A stretch of 64,000 bases of DNA from JBJMHZ01 sp045807125 (GTDB lineage Bacteria > Actinomycetota > Actinomycetes > JAWWOL01). The DNA lies in NCBI GenBank assembly GCA_045807125.1, contig JBJMHZ010000017.1, positions 1 to 64,000 of the forward strand. The letters are read 5' to 3'. Position 1 is the first letter of the stretch, and the number at the start of each line of letters is the position of its first letter. This document shows, in pieces, positions 27,336 through 35,628 of this stretch. Made by a program: the position numbers and the translations under genes. Below the pieces are notes generated by a model. That model was not told the DNA's origin and did no database searches. It saw only the letters and a program-made list of their open reading frames with translations.

Positions 27336-27505
27336 GGTGCCCTCCGTGGTGTCTCGTGCCGGGCAGCGTCGCCCGGCGTTCCTGCGACGGTCACGAGAGC
27401 AGACTGGCGACCCGGCCGGAACTCATCGCAGCCGCGCTCTCGGCCGGCTGCCGGGCTGGCCCTGCCCGTGACCGCGGGCGACCCCCTCATGCCACCCTGG
27501 TGGGC

Positions 27506-27925
27506 GTGACCGACGCATCGGACGTCCTGACCGACCTCGACCGCCTGGTCGACGCCTGGCTCACCCTCCCAGAGGTCGCCGAGCAGCTGGGGCTGCCGGT
27601 GACCAGGGCCCGCCAGCTGCTCTCCGAGCGCAAGCTCGCGGCGGTGCGGCGCGGGCCCAATGCGGCGCTCATGGTGCCCGCGGCGTTCCTGGTCGCCGAT
27701 GCGGCCGCCGATGCGGTTGCCGACGCACCCGGCGGCGCCGGCACCGCCGTCCTCAAGGGCCTGCCGGGGGCGCTGACGCTGCTGCAGGACGCCGGTTACT
27801 CCGACCAGGAGGCGATCCGCTGGCTGTTCACCCCCGACCCCACGCTCCCCGGCTCCCCCGTCGAGGCCCTGCGGGCCAACCGGGGCACCGAGGTGAAGCG
27901 CCGCGCGCAGGCGCTCGGCTTCTAG
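27506..27925 (+). CDS. Rv2175c-like DNA-binding protein
   Basis: A 139-residue regulator with an N-terminal winged-HTH-like region (WLTLPEVAEQLGLPVTRARQ then LLSERKLAAVRRGPNAALMV) and a C-terminal helical part (LLQDAGYSDQEAIRWLFTPD). It matches the M. tuberculosis Rv2175c type, which binds DNA and loses binding when the adjacent kinase PknL phosphorylates it. The N-terminal Thr residues here (TDASDVLTDL) are candidate phosphosites. GTG 27506 was chosen from family length. The stop overlaps the crtYc start, which puts a regulator directly ahead of carotenoid genes. Confidence 0.82.
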   Translation: MTDASDVLTDLDRLVDAWLTLPEVAEQLGLPVTRARQLLSERKLAAVRRGPNAALMVPAAFLVADAAADAVADAPGGAGTAVLKGLPGALTLLQDAGYSDQEAIRWLFTPDPTLPGSPVEALRANRGTEVKRRAQALGF

Positions 27926-28281
27926 TGCGGCGCCCGATGCGGCCGGCCCGGCTGCGCAAGGCGGCCTACCTCGGCGTGCTCGCCGGCTGCGCCGCCACGA
28001 CGCTCCCCCTTGAGGTGGTGCTCGGCGCGCGCGCCTACCGGCGTCCGGGCCGGCTGCTGGCGACGGTCGCGCCGGTCGCCGCGGCGTTCGCGGCCTGGGA
28101 CGTGGCGGCGATCAGGGCGGGGTGGTGGCGCTACGACCCGGAGCTGACGACCGGCGTGGCGCTCCCCGGCGACCTGCCCATCGAGGAGGCGCTGTTCTTC
28201 CTCGTGGTCCCGGTCTGCGCGGTGCTCACGCTGGAAGCGGTACGGGTGCGGAGGCCGGCATGGGTCATCGGCGACGAATGA
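27925..28281 (+). CDS. crtYc: Lycopene cyclase subunit, CrtYc type
   Basis: A 118-residue membrane protein of the heterodimeric lycopene cyclase family. AFAAWDVAAIRAGWWRYDPE and GDLPIEEALFFLVVPVCAVL carry the family's WD...G-W and P-EE-FF motifs. About three TM helices are seen. With CrtYd it closes one or both ends of lycopene into rings. The start GTG at 27925 shares a base with the stop of the Rv2175c-like gene; an ATG at 27937 is an alternative. CrtYd follows with a 4-nt overlap. Confidence 0.85.
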   Translation: MRRPMRPARLRKAAYLGVLAGCAATTLPLEVVLGARAYRRPGRLLATVAPVAAAFAAWDVAAIRAGWWRYDPELTTGVALPGDLPIEEALFFLVVPVCAVLTLEAVRVRRPAWVIGDE

Positions 28282-28673
28282 CGTACACGGGGGCGTCGGC
28301 GGCCGCCGTCGTGGCCACCGTGGCGACCGATCTCGCCGTGACGCGCACCCGCCTCGTCACCCGTCGGTCGTTCTGGGCGGCGTACGCCATCGTCCTGTCG
28401 TTCCAGCTGCTCACCAACGGCGTGCTGGCGGGCCGGCGCATCGTCGTCTACGACGAGCAGCGCATCACCGGGCTGCGGGTGGCGGGGGCGCCGGTCGAGG
28501 ACCTCGGGTTCGGCTTCGCGCTCGTCACGCAGACGCTCGCGTGGTGGGTCTGGTGGGGGCGGCGGCCCCACTGGCGGGCTCAGCAGCGCCACGGTCGCTC
28601 GCCCGACGGCAGCGCCGGGCCCTGGCAAGGGCGGGGAGCGCCACCGCGGCCCGGCGGCGCAGCGGCACGCTGA
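28278..28673 (+). CDS. crtYd: Lycopene cyclase subunit, CrtYd type
   Basis: A 131-residue second cyclase half. RRSFWAAYAIVLSFQLLTNG and VYDEQRITGLRVAGAPVEDL then GFGFALVTQTLAWWVWWG fit the CrtYd pattern with a conserved P-x-ED-x-GF motif. The ATG overlaps the crtYc stop, so both subunits are made together. The last 45 residues are Arg/Gly/Pro-rich and lie opposite the 3' end of crtB: the two reading frames overlap by 149 bp on opposite strands, so the true functional ends may be earlier. Confidence 0.82.
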   Translation: MTYTGASAAAVVATVATDLAVTRTRLVTRRSFWAAYAIVLSFQLLTNGVLAGRRIVVYDEQRITGLRVAGAPVEDLGFGFALVTQTLAWWVWWGRRPHWRAQQRHGRSPDGSAGPWQGRGAPPRPGGAAAR

Positions 28674-29499
28674 CCCGGCGGTCGAGCACCCGGTAGCCCG
28701 ATCGCTCCACCTCGTCGAGGATGCCGCCGTAGAGGGTGAAGGCGGTCCGGATGCAGTCCCGGCTCGTCGGGTGCAGCAGGTCGATGCCGGGCGCGGCCGA
28801 CCGGTAGACCTCCCTCGTGCGCTCGATCTCGAAGGCGAGCAGCCGGCGAACCCGCTCGTCGAGCACGCCCGCCGCCAGCTCGGCGCGCTCGACGCCGTGC
28901 GCGGCCAGGTCCTCGGCCGGCAGGTAGAGCCGCCCTCGCCGCAGGTCCTCGCCGACGTCGCGGATGAAGTTCGAGAGCTGGAAGGCGATGCCGAGCTCGC
29001 GGGCTCGCGACGCGGCGGCTGCCGCGTCGAGCGGCTCGAGGATCGGGACCATCTGCAGGCCGATGACGGCGGCCGACCCCTCGACGTAGCGCAGGAGGTC
29101 GGCGTAGGTCGGGTAGCCGGTCACCGTCAGGTCCATGCGCATCGACGCGAGGAAGGCGTCGAAGTGCGCGAGCGGCAGGTCCCACCGCCGGATCGTGTCG
29201 CGCAGGGCCGGCAGCACCGGCCCGTCGGCGGCCCCCGACCGGAACCGGTCCGTCAGCTCGCCGAGCCGGCGCTCGCGCTCGGCCGGCGAGCGCGGGCTGC
29301 CCAGGTCGTCGACGATCTCGTCGGCCCAGCGCGCGAAGCCGTAGAGCGCGTGCACGTACGGGCGCTTCCACGGTGGCAGCAGGAGGGTCGCCAGGTAGTA
29401 CGTCCGGCCGTGCGCCGCGTTGAGCCGGCGGCAGGCCTCGTACGACGCGCGCAGCCGCGGGTCGGCGATGCCAGCTGCGTCGAGGTCGCGCCGTCCCAT
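28525..29499 (-). CDS. crtB: Phytoene synthase
   Basis: A 324-residue trans-isoprenyl-diphosphate synthase of the squalene/phytoene family. The first Asp motif is FARWADEIVDD near residue 58 and the second is RDVGEDLRRGRLYLP near residue 185; TYYLATLLLPPWKRPYVHAL precedes them. It condenses two geranylgeranyl diphosphates to phytoene. It follows crtI on the minus strand after a 64-nt gap. A GACACT box 6 nt before the ATG suggests a second, leaderless start point. The Ala/Arg-rich C-terminal tail overlaps crtYd on the other strand. Confidence 0.9.
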   Translation of the reverse strand: MGRRDLDAAGIADPRLRASYEACRRLNAAHGRTYYLATLLLPPWKRPYVHALYGFARWADEIVDDLGSPRSPAERERRLGELTDRFRSGAADGPVLPALRDTIRRWDLPLAHFDAFLASMRMDLTVTGYPTYADLLRYVEGSAAVIGLQMVPILEPLDAAAAASRARELGIAFQLSNFIRDVGEDLRRGRLYLPAEDLAAHGVERAELAAGVLDERVRRLLAFEIERTREVYRSAAPGIDLLHPTSRDCIRTAFTLYGGILDEVERSGYRVLDRRVSVPLRRRAAVALPALARARRCRRASDRGAAEPASGAAAPTRPTTRASA

Positions 29500-29563
29500 G
29501 ACCCGAGTGTCGCAGCGATCCGCTCCCGCCGCCTCCCGGCCGGCGCGGGCGCCGAGCGGCCGC

Positions 29564-31075
29564 TCAGAGCCAGGCCCTGGAGCGGTAGGCCGGGTCGGGA
29601 CCGGTGATCCGCTCGGCCGCGAGCCGGCCGGAGAGCAGCACCATCGGCACGCCGACGCCAGGCTGCGTCGACGATCCGGTGAGGACGACGTTGTCCAGGC
29701 CACGCGCGAGGGTGGCCTGGCGGAAGGGGCCGGTCTGGAGCAGCGAGTGCGAGGTCGCGAACGGCGCCCCGTGCGCCATGCCCCGGCGCTCCCACTCCAG
29801 CGGCGTCGTCACCTGCTCGAGCTCGACGGCGTCGCCGAACCCGACGTACCCGCGGCTTTCCAGGGTGGCGACCATCTCGTCGCGGTAGCCGGGACCGACC
29901 GCCCGCCAGTTCAGCCCCGCCTCGAGGTTGGGCGTCGGCGCCAGCACGTAGTACGCCTGCCGCCCCTCCGGCGCGAGCGACGGGTCGGTGCGCGTCGGGT
30001 TGGTCACCAGCAGGGACGGGTCGCGCATGAGCCGGCCGCGGTCGATGACGTCGTCGAAGACCTCGCGCCAGGCCCGGCCGAAGTGGATGTTGTGGTGGGC
30101 GATCCGCCCGTACGAGGCGCGCGAGCCGGCCAGCAGCACCACGCAGGACGGCGAGTAGCGCAGCCGGTCGATGCGGCGCGGTCGCGCGGCGGCCGGCAGC
30201 AGGTCGCGCCAGGCCACCGGCAGATCGGCGTTGACGACGACCACGTCGGCAGGGACCCGCTCGCCGCCGGTGGTCACCACGCCGGTGGCCCGGCCGGCCG
30301 CCGTCTCGATGCGGGCGACCTCGGTGCCGTACCGCAGCTCGACGCCGTGGTCGGCCGCCGCGGCCGCGAGCGCCCGCGGCACGGCGTGCATCCCGCCCAT
30401 CGGGAACCACACGCCGGCCACCACGTCCATGTACGCGATGACCGCGTAGAGGGCCAGGGCGTCGTAGGGCGAGAGGCCCGCGTACATCGACTGGAACGAC
30501 AGCAGCCGTCTCGTGCGCGGGTCGTGCAGGTAGCGGCCCACCACGGGGGCGAGGCGGCGGAAGCCGCCCATCGCCGCCAGCCGGGCGAGCGACGGGCGGA
30601 CGAGGTCGAGGGGGGAGTCGAGGTTGCGGTCGATGAACCCGCGCATCTCCAGCCGGTAGAGCTTGGTGGCGTAGGCGGCGAAGCTGCGGTAGCCGGCGGC
30701 CTCGCGGGCCCCGCACGTCCGCTCGATCTCGGCAGCGGTCGCCTCCACGCCCGGCCGCACGTCGAGCGTCGAGCCGTCGGGGTAGTGCGCCCGGTAGGCC
30801 GGGTCCAGCCGGACCAGCTCGAGCCGGTCGGACAGCCGCTCGCCGACGCAGGCCAGCGCGTCCTCGATCAGCTCCGGCATGGTGAGCACCGTGGGCCCGG
30901 TGTCGAAGGAGTAGCCGCCGCGGCGCAGGACGCCGGCCCGCCCGCCCGGCTCGTCGGCCCGCTCGATCACCGTGACCTGGCGACCGGCACCGGCGAGGCG
31001 CAGGGCGGCCGACAGGCCGCCGAGCCCGGCACCCACCACGACGACCGAGCCGGTCGGGCCGGGCACGGTCCGCAC
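29564..31075 (-). CDS. crtI: Phytoene desaturase
   Basis: A 503-residue FAD-dependent CrtI-type desaturase. VVVGAGLGGLSAALRLAGAG is the dinucleotide site, RRGGYSFDTGPTVLTMPEL is typical of CrtI, and the C-terminal block LTGSSTQPGVGVPMVLLSGR is the bacterial phytoene dehydrogenase signature. It turns phytoene into lycopene or a related desaturated carotene. Start GTG 31075 follows GAGGAGA; an upstream start at 31141 would add unrelated residues. It leads the crtI-crtB transcript. Its upstream region carries an operator-like palindrome at 31168-31191. Confidence 0.9.
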   Translation of the reverse strand: MRTVPGPTGSVVVVGAGLGGLSAALRLAGAGRQVTVIERADEPGGRAGVLRRGGYSFDTGPTVLTMPELIEDALACVGERLSDRLELVRLDPAYRAHYPDGSTLDVRPGVEATAAEIERTCGAREAAGYRSFAAYATKLYRLEMRGFIDRNLDSPLDLVRPSLARLAAMGGFRRLAPVVGRYLHDPRTRRLLSFQSMYAGLSPYDALALYAVIAYMDVVAGVWFPMGGMHAVPRALAAAAADHGVELRYGTEVARIETAAGRATGVVTTGGERVPADVVVVNADLPVAWRDLLPAAARPRRIDRLRYSPSCVVLLAGSRASYGRIAHHNIHFGRAWREVFDDVIDRGRLMRDPSLLVTNPTRTDPSLAPEGRQAYYVLAPTPNLEAGLNWRAVGPGYRDEMVATLESRGYVGFGDAVELEQVTTPLEWERRGMAHGAPFATSHSLLQTGPFRQATLARGLDNVVLTGSSTQPGVGVPMVLLSGRLAAERITGPDPAYRSRAWL

Positions 31076-31167
31076 GGTGGTCTCCTCGCGGCTCGGCTTC
31101 GGTCTCGGTGCCAGCGTACGGGCGCGACCCGGCGCCCGCACGGCGAGCGGAGCGCGCGCCCGTCACC

Positions 31168-31191
31168 GGTAGTTGGTATGGTGCAACTACC
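31168..31191. promoter_or_regulatory. Operator-like palindrome between crt and hopanoid operons
   Basis: GGTAGTTG and CAACTACC form perfect 8-bp arms around an 8-bp centre, in a locally AT-richer stretch about 95 nt upstream of crtI and about 240 nt upstream of hpnC. Its form fits a MarR-type dimer site. MarR-family regulators control carotenoid genes in some actinobacteria; the regulator gene is not in the window. Confidence 0.6.
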
Positions 31192-31240
31192 AGGAGCAGT
31201 TGTTGAACGCAATTCATTAGAACCGCTTCGGGATTGCGCG

Positions 31241-31270
31241 TTGCCGGTGCCGAGACGATTTGCCTACGAT
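31241..31270 (+). promoter_or_regulatory. Probable promoter of the hopanoid operon
   Basis: TTGCCG and TACGAT are 18 nt apart, leaving a leader of about 155 nt before the hpnC ATG. No other good candidate is seen in the 355-bp intergenic space from 31076 to 31430, which contains no gene. Confidence 0.45.
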
Positions 31271-31430
31271 CAGTGCGCGGCGAAGCCGCCATCGGCTCTC
31301 GTCCCCGGGCGAAGCGGCAGGAGACGGGGCGGCGCGGGTGCCGGCCGGAGGAGGTGGCGTTGACCGTGGCGAGGTGCCGCGCCCGCCGCCGGCTGCGCTC
31401 CCTGGCCGTGCTGCCGGGCGGCAGCATCGG

Positions 31431-32348
31431 ATGAGCGCAGCCACCGTGCCGGAGCCGGCGGCGATACCGGCCGGGGCGCCGGCGGCGATGCCAGCCGGGA
31501 TACCCGCCGAGCTGACCGCCGCCGTGGCGCCGAAGGCCGGCCGGGAGAACTTCCCGGTCGCGCCCCGGTTCCTGCCCCCAGCCCTGCGCCGCGACCTCAC
31601 CGCCATCTACGGCTTCGCCCGCCTCGTGGACGACATCGGGGACGAGGCGCCCGGCTCGCCGGCCGAGCGCGAGCGCCTGCTCGACCTCGTCGACGCCGAC
31701 CTCGACCGCATCGCCGCCGGCTCGCTGCCGCAGCACCCCCTGCTGCGGCAACTGGTGCCGACGGTGACCGCCCACCGGTTGCCGCTGCTGCCATTCCGCC
31801 GCCTCGTCGAGGCCAATCGGGTCGATCAGCGGGTGACCCGCTACCGGACGTTCGACGACCTCGCCGCCTACTGCCGGCTGTCCGCCAATCCGGTCGGTCA
31901 CCTGGTGCTCGGGGTCTTCGACGCCGCGACGCCGGCCCGGCTGGCCCGCTCCGACGACGTGTGCACCGCCCTGCAGCTCGCCGAGCACTGGCAGGACGTC
32001 GCCGAGGACCTTGCGCGCGGGCGGATCTACCTGCCGCTCGAGGACCTCGCCGCGCACGGCATCGACGAGCGCGACCTCGCCACGGCGCCCGCGAGCGACG
32101 CGGTGCGCCGGTTGATGGCCTTCCAGGTGCGCAGGGCGCGCCGGATGCTGGACGAGGGCGCGCCGCTCGTCGCCACCCTCGCCGGCCCGGCGCGGGTGGC
32201 CGTTGCCGCCTTCGTGGCCGGTGGCAGGGCCGCCCTCGGCGCGATCGCGGCCGCCGACTTCGACGTGCTCAGCGCGACCCGTCGGGCGGGGCGCCTGCGG
32301 CTCGCCCGCGAGGTGGTGCGGGCCCTTCGCACCGGTGGTCCGCGATGA
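31431..32348 (+). CDS. hpnC: HpnC, hydroxysqualene synthase
   Basis: A 305-residue squalene/phytoene-synthase-like protein. GRENFPVAPRFLPPALRRDL is typical of HpnC, and the Asp motifs are FARLVDDIGDE and QDVAEDLARGRIYLPLEDL. In the bacterial HpnCDE route HpnC converts presqualene diphosphate to hydroxysqualene. The first 30 residues are an Ala/Pro repeat (PAAIPAG, PAAMPAG, PAELTA) and probably disordered. The ATG was chosen because it lies just ahead of this segment and no better start is nearer the domain. The next gene overlaps by 4 nt. Confidence 0.9.
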   Translation: MSAATVPEPAAIPAGAPAAMPAGIPAELTAAVAPKAGRENFPVAPRFLPPALRRDLTAIYGFARLVDDIGDEAPGSPAERERLLDLVDADLDRIAAGSLPQHPLLRQLVPTVTAHRLPLLPFRRLVEANRVDQRVTRYRTFDDLAAYCRLSANPVGHLVLGVFDAATPARLARSDDVCTALQLAEHWQDVAEDLARGRIYLPLEDLAAHGIDERDLATAPASDAVRRLMAFQVRRARRMLDEGAPLVATLAGPARVAVAAFVAGGRAALGAIAAADFDVLSATRRAGRLRLAREVVRALRTGGPR

Positions 32349-33220
32349 CCGTGACCGGGTCGACGCCGGCCGTCGCCGTGGCCTACGCCGAATGCGAGCG
32401 CATCACCCGGAGCGAGGCGCGCAATTTCTCGTACGGCATTCGGCTGCTGCCGGCCGACAAGCGGGCTGCGCTCTCCGCCGTCTATGCATTCTCCCGGCGA
32501 ATCGACGATATCGGCGACGGCGATCTGAATGACGACGAGAAATTGCAGCTGCTCGCCGCGGCCCGCACCGATCTGACCCACCTCGGCGACCGGCCGGACG
32601 ACCCGGTGCTGGTCGCCCTCGCCGATGCCGCCCACCGGTTCCCGCTGCCGCTCGGTGCGTTCGAGGAGCTGATCGAGGGGGTCGAGCTCGACGTGCGGGG
32701 CGCCACCTGCACGACGGCCGAGGACCTCGTTCACTACTGCCGGTGCGTCGCCGGCTCCATCGGGCGGCTCTCGCTCGGCGTGTTCACCGCGCCCGACCCG
32801 GCGGTCGCGACGCCGCTCGCCGACACCCTCGGCCTCGCGCTCCAGCTCACCAACATCCTGCGCGACGTGCGCGAGGACACCGCCACCGGCCGCAGCTACC
32901 TGCCGAAGGAGGACCTCGCCGCCCACGGGGTCGACCTGCGGCTCGACGACGATGGCCGGCTGGTCGGCTCGCCGGCCCTCGACGAGCTGATCCGCTTCGA
33001 GGCGGCCAGGGCGCAGGCGTGGTACGCCGAGGGCATCGCGCTGCTCGACCTGCTCGACCGCCGCAGCCGGGCCTGCTGCGCGGCGATGGCCGGCATCTAC
33101 CACCGGGTGCTGCGCCGGATCGCGGCCGACCCGGCGGCCGTGCGCGACGGGCGCGTCGCGCTGCCGACGGCGCAGAAGCTCGCCGTCGCGGCTCGCGCGC
33201 TGGCCGGGTGGTCGGTGTGA
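32345..33220 (+). CDS. hpnD: HpnD, presqualene diphosphate synthase
   Basis: A 291-residue paralogue of HpnC and CrtB. YAECERITRSEARNFSYGIR opens the HpnD family, FSRRIDDIGDG and RDVREDTATGRSYLPKEDL are the two Asp motifs, and the C-terminus has SRACCAAMAGIYHRVLRRI. It condenses two farnesyl diphosphates into presqualene diphosphate for HpnC. The ATG overlaps the hpnC stop. A patch around 32400-32560 is less GC-rich than its surroundings but the frame is continuous. Confidence 0.92.
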   Translation: MTVTGSTPAVAVAYAECERITRSEARNFSYGIRLLPADKRAALSAVYAFSRRIDDIGDGDLNDDEKLQLLAAARTDLTHLGDRPDDPVLVALADAAHRFPLPLGAFEELIEGVELDVRGATCTTAEDLVHYCRCVAGSIGRLSLGVFTAPDPAVATPLADTLGLALQLTNILRDVREDTATGRSYLPKEDLAAHGVDLRLDDDGRLVGSPALDELIRFEAARAQAWYAEGIALLDLLDRRSRACCAAMAGIYHRVLRRIAADPAAVRDGRVALPTAQKLAVAARALAGWSV

Positions 33221-34605
33221 GCGGCATCGCCGCCCCGGCGCGGGTGGTCGTGGTCGGCGGCGGCCTGGCCGGCCTGTCGGCCGCGATCGGGGCGGTCGAC
33301 GCGGGCGCGGCGGTCACCCTGCTCGAGTCGCGGCCCCGGCTCGGCGGCGCCACCCACTCGTTCTCCCGCTCCGGCCTCGTGGTCGACAATGGCCAGCACG
33401 TGCTGCTGCGCTGCTGCACCGCCTACCTCGGCTTCCTGCGCCGGCTCGGCGTCGCCGACTGGACCGCCATGCAGCCGCGCCTAGCGGTGCCGGTCGTCCG
33501 CCCGGGCGCGCCGCGGCCGGTCTGGTTGCGCCGCGGCGGCCTGCCCGCGCCGCTGCATCTCGCGCCGGCCGTGCTCGCCTACCGCCAGCTCAGCCCGCTG
33601 GAGCGGCTCAAGGTGCCGCGCGCCGCCCTCGCCCTGCGCCGCCTCGACCCGGACGACGAAGGCCTCGACGCCGCGTCCTTCGGCGACTGGCTGCGCCGGC
33701 ACGGCCAGTCCCGCAACGCGATCGACGCGCTGTGGGACCTCATCTGCACGGCCACCCTCAACACGCCCCCCGACGCCGCCTCGCTCAAGCTCGCCGCGAA
33801 GGTCTTCCGCACCGGCCTGCTCGAGGACAAGGCGGCCGCCGACATCGGCTACCCGCTCGTCCCGCTCGGCCGGCTGCACGGCGAAGCGGCGGAGCGGGCG
33901 CTCGCGGCGGCCGGCGCCACCGTCCGGCTGCGTACCAGGGTGCGGGCGGTCGAGCGGGACGGCGGCGGCTTCGGCGTGGTCACCGACGAGGGGCGGGTGC
34001 CGGCCGACGCGGTCGTCGTGGCGGTGCCGCACGACGCCGCCGGCGGCTTGCTGCCGCCCGGCACCGTGCGCGCGCAGGAGCGGCTCGGCGAGCTCGGCGC
34101 GTCCCCGATCCTCGACGTCCACGTCGTTTACGACCGCCGGGTCACCGACCTGCCGCTCCTCGGTGCGATCGGCACGCCGGCGCAGTGGATCTTCGACCGC
34201 ACCGAGAGCTCCGGCCTCGCCGCCGGCGGCGGCGGCGAGCAGTACCTCGCCGTGTCGGTCTCGGCGGCCGACGCGCTGATCGACCGCTCGGTGGCCGAGC
34301 TGCGCGAGCTGTTCCTGCCCGAGCTCGGGCGGCTGCTGCCACGGGCGCGCGACGCCCGCGTCGTCGAGCTCTTCGTCACCAGGGAGCGGACCGCGACGTT
34401 CCGCCAGGGCCCCGGCAGCCACTCGCTGCGGGCCGGCACCCGTACCGCGCTGCCCGGCCTCTACCTGGCCGGCGCGTGGACCGACACCGGGTGGCCGGCC
34501 ACCATGGAGGGCGCCGTGCGCAGCGGGCGCGCGGCGGCCGAGGCGGTCGTGGCCGGCCTCGGCGGCCGCACCGGCGGCCGGCTCCCCGAAGGAGCGGCGG
34601 CATGA
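33217..34605 (+). CDS. hpnE: HpnE, squalene-associated FAD-dependent desaturase
   Basis: A 462-residue FAD enzyme. VVVVGGGLAGLSAAIGAVDA is the nucleotide site, LESRPRLGGATHSFSR follows, NGQHVLLRCCTAYLGFLRRL and WDLICTATLNTPPDAASL are HpnE marks and LYLAGAWTDTGWPATMEGAV is the C-terminal FAD block. It reduces hydroxysqualene to squalene, finishing the HpnCDE route. GTG 33217 overlaps the hpnD stop by 4 nt, as does its own stop with the next gene. Confidence 0.92.
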   Translation: MSGIAAPARVVVVGGGLAGLSAAIGAVDAGAAVTLLESRPRLGGATHSFSRSGLVVDNGQHVLLRCCTAYLGFLRRLGVADWTAMQPRLAVPVVRPGAPRPVWLRRGGLPAPLHLAPAVLAYRQLSPLERLKVPRAALALRRLDPDDEGLDAASFGDWLRRHGQSRNAIDALWDLICTATLNTPPDAASLKLAAKVFRTGLLEDKAAADIGYPLVPLGRLHGEAAERALAAAGATVRLRTRVRAVERDGGGFGVVTDEGRVPADAVVVAVPHDAAGGLLPPGTVRAQERLGELGASPILDVHVVYDRRVTDLPLLGAIGTPAQWIFDRTESSGLAAGGGGEQYLAVSVSAADALIDRSVAELRELFLPELGRLLPRARDARVVELFVTRERTATFRQGPGSHSLRAGTRTALPGLYLAGAWTDTGWPATMEGAVRSGRAAAEAVVAGLGGRTGGRLPEGAAA

Positions 34606-35624
34606 GCCGGCTCGGGCCGCCGCCGGCCCTCACGAGGGCGCGCGACCTCGTCGCAGGACCGCTGCGGGCCTCGGTCGACCGGCTGCCGTCGCCGGCGATG
34701 CGCCGGGTCGCCGGCTACCACTTCGGCTGGGTCGCCCCCGACGGCACGCCGATCGAGGGCGGTGGCGGCAAGTACGTCCGGCCGGCCCTCGTGCTGCTCT
34801 GCGCCGAGGCGGTCGGCGGCGCCCCAGCCGTCGCGGTGCCCGGCGCGGTCGCGGTGGAGCTGGTGCACAACTTCTCGCTGCTGCACGACGACCTGATGGA
34901 CCGCGACGAGGAGCGCCATCACCGGCGCACGGCGTGGACGGTCTTCGGCCCCGCGATGGCCGTCCTCGCAGGCGACGCGCTCCTGGCCCTCGCCGAGCAG
35001 GTGCTGGGCGACGTGCCGGGCGAGCCGGCCCGCGAGGCGCTGCGCCACCTCAACGCGGCCACCCAGGAGCTCATCCGCGGCCAGGTCGACGACCTGTCGT
35101 TCGAGGAGCGGATGGACGTCACGCTCGACGAGGCCCTGGCGATGGTGGGCGGCAAGACCGCGTCGCTCATGGGTTGCTCGGCCTCGATGGGCGCGGTGCT
35201 CGCCGGTGCCGACGCGGCGAGGGCCGGCGCGCTCGGCGAGTTCGGCACCCACATCGGGCTGGCCTTCCAGCTCGTCGACGACCTGCTCGGCATCTGGGGC
35301 CGTCCGGAGGTCACCGGCAAGCCGGTGCTGGCCGACCTGCGGGTGCGCAAGAAGAGCGTCCCCGTCGTGCACGCCCTCACCGCCGGCGGCGCCAGCTCCG
35401 AGCGGCTCGCCGCGCTGCTCGCCGCCGAGGAGTGGCGCGACGAGGAGGAGGTCGTCCTCGCCGCCAAGCTCGTCGAGGACGCCGGCAGCCGCGACTGGAC
35501 CCAGCGCGAGGCGGTGCGCCGCCTCGACCTCGCCGCCGAGGCCCTCGACCGGGCCAGCCCTGCCCCCGCCGCTCGCGCCAAGCTGATCGACCTGGCCCGC
35601 TTCATCACCGACCGGGAGCGCTGA
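34602..35624 (+). CDS. Polyprenyl diphosphate synthase of the hopanoid operon
   Basis: A 340-residue all-trans prenyltransferase. The first Asp motif DDLMD is at residues 96-100 in LVHNFSLLHDDLMDRDEERH, GGKTASLMGCSASMGAVL is typical, and the second motif is the reduced FQLVDDLLGIWG (Asp226-Asp227, no third Asp). It chains isopentenyl diphosphate to C15 or C20 allylic products. In the operon it most likely supplies farnesyl diphosphate to HpnD; product length cannot be set from sequence by eye. A second such gene is at 46518. Confidence 0.9.
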   Translation: MSRLGPPPALTRARDLVAGPLRASVDRLPSPAMRRVAGYHFGWVAPDGTPIEGGGGKYVRPALVLLCAEAVGGAPAVAVPGAVAVELVHNFSLLHDDLMDRDEERHHRRTAWTVFGPAMAVLAGDALLALAEQVLGDVPGEPAREALRHLNAATQELIRGQVDDLSFEERMDVTLDEALAMVGGKTASLMGCSASMGAVLAGADAARAGALGEFGTHIGLAFQLVDDLLGIWGRPEVTGKPVLADLRVRKKSVPVVHALTAGGASSERLAALLAAEEWRDEEEVVLAAKLVEDAGSRDWTQREAVRRLDLAAEALDRASPAPAARAKLIDLARFITDRER

Positions 35625-35628
35625 GCCG

